Shown here: piece by piece, positions 1 to 5,594 of the stretch
Layout of the letters: every line of letters starts with the position of its first letter
Position numbering within the stretch: the first letter of the stretch is position 1
Source: Candidatus Nomurabacteria bacterium RIFCSPLOWO2_01_FULL_41_12
Lineage (GTDB): Bacteria; Patescibacteriota; Minisyncoccia; Phycocordibacterales; UBA9973
Direction of reading: 5' to 3'
NCBI GenBank assembly: GCA_001787035.1
Contig: MFUY01000004.1
Coordinates: forward strand, 1-7,101
Length of the DNA stretch: 7,101 bases
The notes under the pieces: generated by a model
The model's input: the letters and a program-made list of their open reading frames with translations, nothing else
Told to the model about the DNA's origin: nothing
Databases searched by the model: none
Position numbers and translations under genes: made by a program

Positions 1-2447
1 CAGGAACCGGAAGCTATGAGTTTCATGTCGTGGCCTGCAACGGTAGCAATTGTTCCGGTATGTCTAATGTTGCAAATGTGACTACGGGTGGTAGCGGTAG
101 TGAAACAGCTCCTGCAGCTCCCACTAATCTTGCCGCCACTGTCAGTGGTAACAATGTTACTTTGACCTGGACTGATAATTCCTCAAATGAAGCCGGATTT
201 AAGATTTATCGCGGTCCGACTTGGACGGATATCGGCAATGTTGGCGCCAATGTCACAACTTTTACTGATTCTGGTCGTTCGGCTGGCACTTATACTTATC
301 ATATCAACGCTTTTGGTTCAAGCAACATTTACTCTTCTGTTTCCAACGATGTTTCGGCCACTATTACCTCTAGTACAGGGACAGGTACAATCACCACTCC
401 TTCCGCTCCAAGCAATCTGCGTTTACCAGGTCCTATTACAGCTACGACTGTTCCCTTGGCCTGGAATGACAATTCATCCAACGAAGATAAATTTACCCTG
501 GAACGAAAACTAACCACAGAAGCTAGTTGGACAGGAGCTTGGTCTACTCAAATTACAACCGCAAATACTACAACCTATACTGACACATCAGTAACATCCG
601 GCATAACCTATGACTACCGCGTCCAAGCCTGTTTATCGGGAACTGGTTGTTCCACGTATACTTACTTAACTGGAATTCTAGTTTCAACTACAACTACTAG
701 CGAAGGTAATAGTACCATCACTCCTACTTTTACACCTACCACAGCAACTTCTGTTCCTTTTGCACCAACTAATCTATCGTTAAATCGTATTTCAACCCCA
801 ACATTTATTTCACTTTACTGGATAGACAATTCTGACAACGAAGATAAATTTAATCTTGAACGAAAATTAAGTGGCACCACAGCCTGGTCTGCTCTTGTTC
901 AAACGGGTTCAAACATCTTTTATTATATTGACACCACGGCTATTTCAGGCATGGCTTATGACTATCGTGTTCAAGCATGTCTTTCAGGCACCGGGTGCTC
1001 TGATTATGCTAATTTAACAAGAGTTTCGGTGTCGACTAGTGATACTACAACGACATCCACAACTTCAACAACACAAGAACCCACAGAAGATTCAACAACA
1101 TTCACCACTACTACAACTTCAACAACATTTCCATCGCCAACTACGCAAACTACCACAGATACCATCAATACACCAAACATTCAAGGCAACATTGCTATAT
1201 GGGAGCAAATTGATGTTTTGCAGAATAAATTGAACAATACCACTAACTCTGCAACACGAGCTTCTTTAAGGGCGCAAATTTCCGCATTACAAGCACAAGT
1301 ACAAACATTTCAGAGCAATCAGACCGCTTTTCGGACAGATACCACTACAACTACGACAACTGCACCGGCTCCTATGGTCACAACCAATCAATTTTCTTTC
1401 AAAATTCAGGATTTAGGGCTTGCTGTCGAAGGGTTTAAAACAGCAATAAATGATTCAAAGGAACAACTAACAAAAACAATTAACGAAAACGTTGCAGATA
1501 TTATTAAAAATGCCGAAGAATCAGGTCAAAAAATTGATATAGAAAAAATCTATCTCCTTCGTGACGAGCTTTTAAAGAATATTGATAGAAAGTTATTAAC
1601 ACTGACGTCCATTGTTCCCGTAAATATCAATAATTTGAAGATAGAGATACAAAAAGGAATTACCAATATCAAATCAACAGCGAAAGATACCACCAAAACA
1701 CAAATAGAAAATGTAAATACTTCTGAAATTACCAATACCTTAAATGAATTAACTCAAATTGCAAGCAGCCAAAACGAAGTGTTGAAAGAGCAAGGCGGCA
1801 ACCTTCTCTACGAAGACAGCAATAAAGACGGCATTTCCGACTATGATTCAATTCATGTATATAATATAGATCCAAATACGCCATCTCCAGTTTCCACCTA
1901 TGAAGGTAAAACGATAAATGCTTCGGAAAAGATTTTATTGGGCTTCGATCCTACTCAATCCGGACTGGTTAAAGTAGACAAAGAAGAACCTGTGGAATCT
2001 ACGATTGCGCCTGTCCCTACATATCAGGTGAAAGAAGTAGCCTTAACAGAAAAGAAAGAGGTTGTTTTAAAGGGCCAGGCTTTGCCTAATAGCTATATAA
2101 CCATCTACATTTACAGTACGCCCATTATCGTAACTGTTAAAACAGACAGCAAAGGGGAGTGGCAATATGTATTGGATAAAGAACTGGAAAATGGCGACCA
2201 TACTGTCTATACCGCCACAGTTAATAATTCTGGAAATATTATCGCTAAAAGTAATGGATATTTGTTTACTAAGACAGCCGAAGCTGCAACCCTCAAAGAT
2301 GTTCCTACATTCGCAGCCTCTGCAGACATCAATAGGCCCGGATTATTGGAAGGCAATAATCTTTATATAATCATAATGATTATCGCTCTAGCTATGATAA
2401 TGGCGTTAGTTCTAATTGGCCGAAGTAGTAGAAAGATGAATAAGTAA
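1..2447 (+). CDS. Large modular surface protein, FN3/Thr-rich/coiled-coil/Ig-like, C-terminal membrane anchor (5' partial)
   Basis: The frame is open from the first base, so the true start and signal peptide lie before the window; the GTG at 30 is internal, inside the end of an FN3 domain. Visible order: the tail of one FN3 domain with a CNGSNC loop (3-65); FN3 domain (about 108-368); two closely related FN3 domains (399-690 and 753-1030), each with an NEDKF strand and a CLSGTGC loop; a Thr-rich linker; a short coiled coil (about 1191-1325); a second Thr run; a long helical segment (1386-1800); a DSNKDGISD calcium-binding-like loop (1815-1847) resembling thrombospondin type 3 repeats; an Ig-like domain (about 2010-2280) with a TDSKGEWQY strand; one transmembrane helix (about 2361-2421); and a basic tail RSSRKMNK. 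The topology is an extracellular stalk anchored at the C terminus, with the basic end inside. The paired Cys in the FN3 loops suggest disulfides. A role in adhesion or surface structure is inferred; no catalytic domain is seen. Confidence 0.9.
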   Translation, partial: GTGSYEFHVVACNGSNCSGMSNVANVTTGGSGSETAPAAPTNLAATVSGNNVTLTWTDNSSNEAGFKIYRGPTWTDIGNVGANVTTFTDSGRSAGTYTYHINAFGSSNIYSSVSNDVSATITSSTGTGTITTPSAPSNLRLPGPITATTVPLAWNDNSSNEDKFTLERKLTTEASWTGAWSTQITTANTTTYTDTSVTSGITYDYRVQACLSGTGCSTYTYLTGILVSTTTTSEGNSTITPTFTPTTATSVPFAPTNLSLNRISTPTFISLYWIDNSDNEDKFNLERKLSGTTAWSALVQTGSNIFYYIDTTAISGMAYDYRVQACLSGTGCSDYANLTRVSVSTSDTTTTSTTSTTQEPTEDSTTFTTTTTSTTFPSPTTQTTTDTINTPNIQGNIAIWEQIDVLQNKLNNTTNSATRASLRAQISALQAQVQTFQSNQTAFRTDTTTTTTTAPAPMVTTNQFSFKIQDLGLAVEGFKTAINDSKEQLTKTINENVADIIKNAEESGQKIDIEKIYLLRDELLKNIDRKLLTLTSIVPVNINNLKIEIQKGITNIKSTAKDTTKTQIENVNTSEITNTLNELTQIASSQNEVLKEQGGNLLYEDSNKDGISDYDSIHVYNIDPNTPSPVSTYEGKTINASEKILLGFDPTQSGLVKVDKEEPVESTIAPVPTYQVKEVALTEKKEVVLKGQALPNSYITIYIYSTPIIVTVKTDSKGEWQYVLDKELENGDHTVYTATVNNSGNIIAKSNGYLFTKTAEAATLKDVPTFAASADINRPGLLEGNNLYIIIMIIALAMIMALVLIGRSSRKMNK
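399..1030 (+). repeat. Tandem pair of homologous FN3 domains
   Basis: Two consecutive domains share the blocks NEDKF, LERKL, YDYRVQACLSGTGCS and a leading AP(S/T)NL. The encoded proteins are much closer than the DNA, since many third positions differ in the shared blocks. This points to an older duplication kept by protein-level selection. The preceding FN3 domain (108-368) has the shared WTDNSSNE strand but lacks the Cys loop. Confidence 0.8.
1032..1167 (+). repeat. Thr/Ser-rich low-complexity linker (ACN/TCN codons)
   Basis: Runs of ACA, ACT, ACC and TCA codons encode a Thr/Ser/Pro/Gln-rich linker after the last FN3 domain. A second, shorter Thr run lies at about 1339-1362. Such segments are usually extended, often glycosylated spacers. 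The glycosylation is inference only. Confidence 0.75.
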
Positions 2448-2458
2448 AAGAATGCTAT

Positions 2459-2487
2459 TTGCTATTTTAAAGGGGTAGTATTAAAAT
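2459..2487 (+). promoter_or_regulatory. Possible sigma-70-type promoter for the 64-residue membrane protein
   Basis: TTGCTA (2459-2464) and TAAAAT (2482-2487) are separated by 17 bases. The -10 ends six bases before the ATG at 2494, so transcription would begin at or next to the start codon, giving a leaderless mRNA. The only SD-like run (AAGGGG, about 2470-2475) is 18 bases upstream, too far for normal use. This is pattern matching only. Confidence 0.35.
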
Positions 2488-2493
2488 ATAGGT

Positions 2494-2688
2494 ATGAAGA
2501 AAGATAACTTTGTTTTGCTTGCTTCCTGGATATTTTTAATAGTAGGTGTTGCGCATATTGTGCGATTGCTTTATGGCTGGCAAGTCCAAATGGGCGATGT
2601 TATGGTTCCGATGTGGATTTATTGGGCTGAAGCACTTGCTTCCCTTTATCTCGCTTATCTGGGTTTTCAATTTAGTAAAAAGGCATAG
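2494..2688 (+). CDS. Small two-helix integral membrane protein of unknown function
   Basis: The product has 64 residues: a short basic start (MKKDN), a first hydrophobic helix (about residues 6-27), a polar loop with Gly, Gln and Asp (about 28-36), a second hydrophobic helix rich in aromatic residues (about 38-59), and a basic end SKKA. Both termini are basic, so both are predicted in the cytoplasm with a short outside loop. It starts 46 bases after the surface-protein stop but may have its own promoter. The style matches small conserved hypothetical membrane proteins of CPR bacteria, which is recognition by memory and not a search. No function can be assigned. The composition and even hydrophobic pattern support a real gene. 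Confidence 0.75.
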   Translation: MKKDNFVLLASWIFLIVGVAHIVRLLYGWQVQMGDVMVPMWIYWAEALASLYLAYLGFQFSKKA

Positions 2689-2734
2689 AGTCTTAAAATT
2701 GTACTTAATAAAGACTATCTTTACTAATTAAGAA

Positions 2735-2766
2735 ATCCCTCGGTTCGCTGCGGCGCTCCGAGGGAT
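2735..2766 (-). terminator. Hairpin at the stop codon of the minus-strand islet gene, likely intrinsic terminator
   Basis: A perfect 9-bp stem (ATCCCTCGG at 2735-2743, CCGAGGGAT at 2758-2766) can extend inside by three further pairs (2746-2748 with 2753-2755) around a TGCG loop. Its outer base is the first base of the minus-strand stop triplet (2766-2768). Read on the minus strand, the stem is followed by TTTCTTAATT, a weak T-rich tract. On the plus strand no T tract follows. It also marks the left edge of the GC-rich islet. Confidence 0.6.
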
Positions 2767-3509
2767 CAAGCCGTCTTGCTGGCTTCAGTGGCCTTCAAGA
2801 CGGGGAAAGAAATTCTCCTTCTCTTCTCTAGGCGTGAGTCTAGAGCGTAGAGGAAGGGGAATTTCAATGTGTGGCCCGAGAACTTCGTTTCCGCCTGGTG
2901 AGAGCGGACGCGGAAGCATCTCGGGTCGAGACCGACGGCCCGGAAGACATCTTCCGAACTGTGGCGCAACTTCTCAAAGAAGCGCCAGCCGATCTCAAGC
3001 GAGGGGAAAAGCCCGTTGCCGTGACGGACCCATCCGGTCGCGCCGAGCTTGTGTCGCAGAGCATCGACGATTTTGATATCGACGACGTAGACACCCTTTA
3101 GATGGCGTCCGAGAAAGTCCGGAACCTCACTTTCTTCCTGAACTGTCTCCTGGAATAAGCGTAGGTTTCTCCCGTCTTCTCGCCGTTTCCGATTGCGGTA
3201 CTTCACGAAAACATACCAGCAATGAGAATACGGGAAACCCTGGCATTGGACGAGATGCGTGTCAAGCTGACTCTCACGGATACTGACATGGTCAGTATTA
3301 CCGCCCGTTTTCACCTGAATGGCGGCATTGAGTCGCTTGTGCCAGAGATCGCCCTCACTGCTATTGTGCTCCAGCTTGACGACCCCCAGCATCGGCTGAA
3401 CCGCATCTTCACCGGAGTCGCCCAACGCAATGATCAGGTTCTCCATGCCGCGTTTCCAGCCGTTGCCTCTCTTGCCTCCCTGGTTATGGAGGCGCCTTTG
3501 TTTTGTCAT
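2766..3509 (-). CDS. Uncharacterised protein in a GC-rich islet, possibly PD-(D/E/Q)XK nuclease-like
   Basis: The product has 247 residues from the ATG at 3509, chosen because GGGAGGGGG (3517-3525) lies at SD distance; a TTG at 3527 would place that SD inside the gene. The N-terminal about 22 residues are basic (TKQRRLHNQGGKRG). A central block reads GDLWHKRLNAAIQVKTGG, then an ESQLDTHL helix and an HCWYVFVKYR strand. This acidic - QxK - helix - hydrophobic-strand order resembles PD-(D/E)XK nucleases with a QxK variant, such as the Mrr type. That is inference, as no family is recognised. The C-terminal part (GHTLKFPFLYALDSRLEKRR) has a steady protein-like pattern. GC content (about 55% in sampled lines) and the strong SD differ from all neighbours, suggesting recent acquisition. 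It is the only minus gene between plus-strand genes and is probably expressed alone. Confidence 0.75.
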   Translation of the reverse strand: MTKQRRLHNQGGKRGNGWKRGMENLIIALGDSGEDAVQPMLGVVKLEHNSSEGDLWHKRLNAAIQVKTGGNTDHVSIRESQLDTHLVQCQGFPYSHCWYVFVKYRNRKRREDGRNLRLFQETVQEESEVPDFLGRHLKGVYVVDIKIVDALRHKLGATGWVRHGNGLFPSLEIGWRFFEKLRHSSEDVFRAVGLDPRCFRVRSHQAETKFSGHTLKFPFLYALDSRLEKRRRISFPVLKATEASKTA

Positions 3510-3516
3510 AAGACGA

Positions 3517-3525
3517 CCCCCTCCC
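3517..3525 (-). promoter_or_regulatory. Strong Shine-Dalgarno of the islet gene
   Basis: On the minus strand GGGAGGGGG contains GGAGG ending 10 bases before the ATG at 3509. It is the only strong SD in the window and decides that start. Confidence 0.7.
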
Positions 3526-3599
3526 AAGGGTTACATTCTATTTGCAATTATGTCAAAATACGGAATTTTAGCAACCATAAAAATTGGTTTTTCTGCTTG

Positions 3600-3628
3600 T
3601 TCTCAAAGTTTTAAGATTATGCTAAAAT
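3600..3628 (+). promoter_or_regulatory. Likely extended -10 promoter of the MBL-fold gene
   Basis: TAAAAT (3623-3628) is preceded by TGC (3620-3622), giving an extended -10. A weak TTCTCA (3600-3605) sits 17 bases upstream. Predicted transcription start is near 3635, leaving about 30 bases of leader before the ATG at 3665. Confidence 0.45.
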
Positions 3629-3631
3629 AAG

Positions 3632-3649
3632 TACACAATAACTTGTGTA
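3632..3649 (+). promoter_or_regulatory. Perfect 7-bp dyad downstream of the -10, candidate operator
   Basis: TACACAA (3632-3638), spacer TAAC, TTGTGTA (3643-3649). It begins three bases after the -10 box and spans the predicted transcription start, a classic repressor position. Its size (7-4-7) suits a dimeric HTH regulator. It is not followed by a T tract, so a terminator is unlikely. Confidence 0.45.
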
Positions 3650-3664
3650 ATCGTTTACTTAAAT

Positions 3665-4426
3665 ATGACTACTCGTAAAATAATATTTTTAATAGTGCTT
3701 GGATTAGCGTTAATTTCAATTATTAAAATGAACAATAGAGAAGATAAAGTAAGTGTCGCAAATGCAGTAAGCGTTGATCCTGTTTCTCACGCCAGCATGA
3801 TTTTAAATTGGGATGGGAAAGCAATCTATACTGACCCAGTTGGATCAGGAGAGAATTTTTTTAAAACACCAACCCCTGACCTAATACTTCTAACTGACAT
3901 TCACGGAGATCATTTAGATCTGGAAAGATTACAAGATTTGTCTACGGATAATACCATTATAGTTGCTCCCGAGACAGTAGCTGATAAATTAAATTCGGTT
4001 CAAGCCGGTATTTTGGTGGTTCTTAAAAATGGCGAGACGGCAAATCATATCGGATTTAAAATAGAAGCAATTCCAATGTATAACTTACCCGAAACAGAAA
4101 AAAGTTATCACACTAAAGGCCGGGGCAATGGCTATGTGATTGAAAAAGGGGATACGCGTGTTTATGTTTCCGGAGACACGTCAGGCATTCCGGAAATGAG
4201 AAATCTGCGGGATATTGATATAGCTTTCGTGGCGATGAACTTGCCTTATACGATGAGCGTGGAAGAAGCAGCTGATGCGGTACTGGAGTTTAAACCCAAG
4301 CAAGTATATCCATATCACTTTAGAACACCTGAAGGTTTTAGTGATGTCGCAAAATTCAAAGAAATAGTGAACAGCCAGAATCCTAAAATAGAAGTCATCC
4401 AGCTCGAATGGTATTCAAAGTCTTAA
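3665..4426 (+). CDS. UlaG-like metallo-beta-lactamase-fold hydrolase, membrane-anchored
   Basis: The product has 253 residues. Residues 5-21 form a hydrophobic N-terminal signal anchor without a lipobox Cys, so the enzyme domain probably faces outward. The fold starts at about residue 39 (PVSHASMILNW, typical of the UlaG-like branch). Metal-site motifs are TDIHGDH (D78, H80, D82, H83), His149 in HTKGRGNGY, Asp171 in SGDTS and His218 in YPYHF. The first His of the usual HxHxDH is Asp here, a variant that I recall from a subgroup of exported UlaG-like proteins. Length is normal for the family and all other ligands are present, so it is probably an active metal-dependent hydrolase. The substrate cannot be deduced. 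There is no clear SD before the ATG. It probably has its own promoter with an operator-like dyad. Confidence 0.88.
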   Translation: MTTRKIIFLIVLGLALISIIKMNNREDKVSVANAVSVDPVSHASMILNWDGKAIYTDPVGSGENFFKTPTPDLILLTDIHGDHLDLERLQDLSTDNTIIVAPETVADKLNSVQAGILVVLKNGETANHIGFKIEAIPMYNLPETEKSYHTKGRGNGYVIEKGDTRVYVSGDTSGIPEMRNLRDIDIAFVAMNLPYTMSVEEAADAVLEFKPKQVYPYHFRTPEGFSDVAKFKEIVNSQNPKIEVIQLEWYSKS

Positions 4427-4458
4427 ATGTATTTGTATTATTAATAATCAAAAAATTT

Positions 4459-4581
4459 ATGGCAAAAAGAGGTACAACACTTAGTCCGAAGAAAAAATCA
4501 AGACGTTCTCACAAGACCCAGAAAAGGCTTGCAATAAAGCGTGCGATGCTCGCAAAAAAGGCTACTCACAGAAAGAAGTAA
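4459..4581 (+). CDS. 40-residue highly basic microprotein
   Basis: ATG at 4459 to TAA at 4579-4581 encodes a protein starting MAKRGTTLSPKKKSRRSHK and ending ATHRKK. Nearly half the residues are Lys, Arg or His; there are no acidic residues, Cys or aromatic residues. It starts 32 bases after the MBL-fold gene, without a clear SD, and is followed by a small hairpin. The composition is that of a nucleic-acid-binding or ribosome-associated tail protein; it does not match the small ribosomal proteins I know. The start MAKRGT and lack of stops over 41 codons in AT-rich DNA favour a real gene, but the small size leaves doubt. Confidence 0.55.
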   Translation: MAKRGTTLSPKKKSRRSHKTQKRLAIKRAMLAKKATHRKK

Positions 4582-4587
4582 AATCCC

Positions 4588-4600
4588 AAGGACGGTCCTT
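4588..4600. terminator. Short hairpin between convergent genes, weak terminator candidate
   Basis: AAGGA (4588-4592), loop CGG, TCCTT (4596-4600). It lies between the stop of the basic microprotein (4581) and the stop of the minus-strand pilin (4607). On the minus strand the stem is followed by GGGATTTTA, a partial T tract. The five-pair stem is weak. Confidence 0.35.
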
Positions 4601-4606
4601 TAGGAG

Positions 4607-5086
4607 TTATGGACAGAGAGTGGAGGCGGAAGTTATGGCGTTATATTGCGCCTCCGTTACGCCTTGTGATTTTGCAGTGGAATCAGTGCACCAGTGCGTG
4701 GAGGTGTTTTCCGGCAATTGCAAAGTAGCCTTTACCACCCAGGTTTCCAAAGCATCAAAACATTCCGCCGGCACTCCTCCCACGGTGCCCGCGTGAGTCA
4801 AACCTTGCACAAAGACAGGATCAGTGCAGACATTCTCATAACTATTTGGAGAAATGGCACTATATACAAGTGTCGCTTGCGTTCTTAGATTGGAGAGCGT
4901 GGATTTCACGGCCGCATTGGCGGCCTGAGCTCTTGCTCTAGTAAGCTGCCCAAGCACAACCGTAGCCAGAATGCTGATAATGGCGACTACAACCAGCATT
5001 TCAATCAGAGTAAACCCCCGCTTGCTTCGCAAGCTCACACCAAAGATTTTTGATGTGGGGATAAACCCTTTTGATATACTTTTCAT
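4607..5086 (-). CDS. Type IV pilin-like pseudopilin with long prepilin leader
   Basis: The product has 159 residues. A 24-residue basic leader ends in SKRG, followed by the class III prepilin signal FTLIEM: cleavage is predicted after Gly24, leaving Phe25 at +1 and Glu29 at +5. The hydrophobic N-terminal helix continues to about residue 47, then a variable helix (TRARAQAANAAVKSTLSNLR) and a C-terminal globular part with four Cys, including HWCTDSTAKSQG, typical of CPR and Parcubacteria pseudopilins. It would be processed by prepilin peptidase (PilD) and assembled into a type IV pilus or pseudopilus, with roles in attachment or DNA uptake in this group. No pilus assembly genes are adjacent, so it is an orphan here. 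It is transcribed away from the sugar operon, from a promoter in the 24-bp shared gap, with a short leader or none. Confidence 0.93.
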   Translation of the reverse strand: MKSISKGFIPTSKIFGVSLRSKRGFTLIEMLVVVAIISILATVVLGQLTRARAQAANAAVKSTLSNLRTQATLVYSAISPNSYENVCTDPVFVQGLTHAGTVGGVPAECFDALETWVVKATLQLPENTSTHWCTDSTAKSQGVTEAQYNAITSASTLCP

Positions 5087-5093
5087 AAATTAG

Positions 5094-5102
5094 TGCTATT
5101 AT
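5094..5102 (+). promoter_or_regulatory. Extended -10 of the sugar operon, overlapping the pilin -10
   Basis: TGC followed by TATTAT (5097-5102) forms an extended -10 on the plus strand. It shares the seven bases TATTATA (5097-5103) with the minus-strand TATAAT. A TTGATA (5071-5076) lies 20 bases upstream, longer than ideal. The start would be around 5109-5111, making the operon leaderless at the ATG (5111). Confidence 0.45.
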
Positions 5103-5126
5103 ATCAATGAATGTCAAAAAAGTCCA
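5098..5126 (-). promoter_or_regulatory. Promoter of the pseudopilin gene
   Basis: On the minus strand TGGACT (5126-5121) and a perfect TATAAT (5103-5098) are 17 bases apart. The predicted start is near 5091, only about five bases before the ATG at 5086, so the mRNA would be nearly leaderless. The -35 lies inside the first codons of the divergent nucleotidyltransferase gene. Confidence 0.55.
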
Positions 5127-5593
5127 AGAAATTAGTCATGGTTAGTGGGGGATTCGACCCGGTTCACATCGGCCATGTGCGCTTGTTTGAAGAAGCAAAA
5201 AAATTAGGGGATGAATTGGTGGTGGTTGTAAACAATAATAATTGGAAGAAACTAAAGAGACGACATGTTTTTATGCCCGATAAAGAACGTAAAGAAATTA
5301 TAGAAGCATTTGCTTGCGTAGATAGAGTAGTTATAACAGGACACACTAAAAATACAACAGACATGAGTGTCAGCAGAGAGTTGCTGAAAATCAGACCGCA
5401 TATTTTTGCCAACGGGGGAGATAGAAATGAAAAAGATGCCGCAAATCCCAAGTCGTCTCTTTATACAGAAATGGCAATGTGTAAAAAGTTAGGTATTAAA
5501 ACAGTGTTTAATGTTGGCCGTGGGGGGAAAATCAGGAGTTCGTCAAAATTACTAAAGGAGTATAGTAAGAAGCATAGGAAGAGAAAGAAGTAA
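5111..5593 (+). CDS. HxGH-family nucleotidyltransferase (RfaE/TagD-like adenylyl- or cytidylyltransferase)
   Basis: The product has 160 residues, a single-domain size for this family. A Rossmann-like start VMVSGGFDPVHIGHV carries the HIGH nucleotide-binding motif (H19-H22). It is followed by a second strand ending VVVVNNNNWKKLK, the MPDKERKEII helix (residues 55-64), FANGGDR (99-105) and IRSSSKLL (141-148), the equivalent of the ISSS/ISST loop. The C-terminal tail KKHRKRKK is unusually basic. The family transfers AMP or CMP from the NTP to a sugar phosphate or polyol phosphate, as in heptose-1-phosphate adenylyltransferase or glycerol-3-phosphate cytidylyltransferase. The exact donor and acceptor cannot be read here. 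It opens the sugar operon, one base before the HAD phosphatase, which suggests that the two work on linked steps. Confidence 0.9.
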   Translation: MSKKSKKLVMVSGGFDPVHIGHVRLFEEAKKLGDELVVVVNNNNWKKLKRRHVFMPDKERKEIIEAFACVDRVVITGHTKNTTDMSVSRELLKIRPHIFANGGDRNEKDAANPKSSLYTEMAMCKKLGIKTVFNVGRGGKIRSSSKLLKEYSKKHRKRKK

Positions 5594-5594
5594 A

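Noticed and set aside
30..32. GTG at 30 as the start of the surface protein
   Set aside because: The same frame is open to the window edge and encodes a sensible FN3 strand (GSYEFHVVACNG) across it, so the codon is internal Val.
1032..1167. Repetitive ACA/ACT stretch as a CRISPR array or phase-variable tract
   Set aside because: It is in frame, codes for a Thr-rich linker with mixed codons, and has no regular repeat-spacer layout or pure repeat unit.
2689..2716. AGTCTT ... AAGACT inverted repeat after the small membrane protein
   Set aside because: Six pairs with a 16-base AT-rich loop and no proper T tract. It is likely chance in AT-rich DNA.
3510..3527. TTG start at 3527 for the islet gene
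   Set aside because: It would put the strong SD inside the coding region. The ATG at 3509 sits at correct SD spacing.
2834..3614. Several plus-strand open frames (2834-3076, 2871-3101, 3222-3614) and a minus one (2864-3094) within the GC-rich islet
   Set aside because: They lie opposite or out of frame with the 2766-3509 gene, have low-complexity Arg/Ser-rich products and no SD. GC-rich DNA yields such shadows easily.
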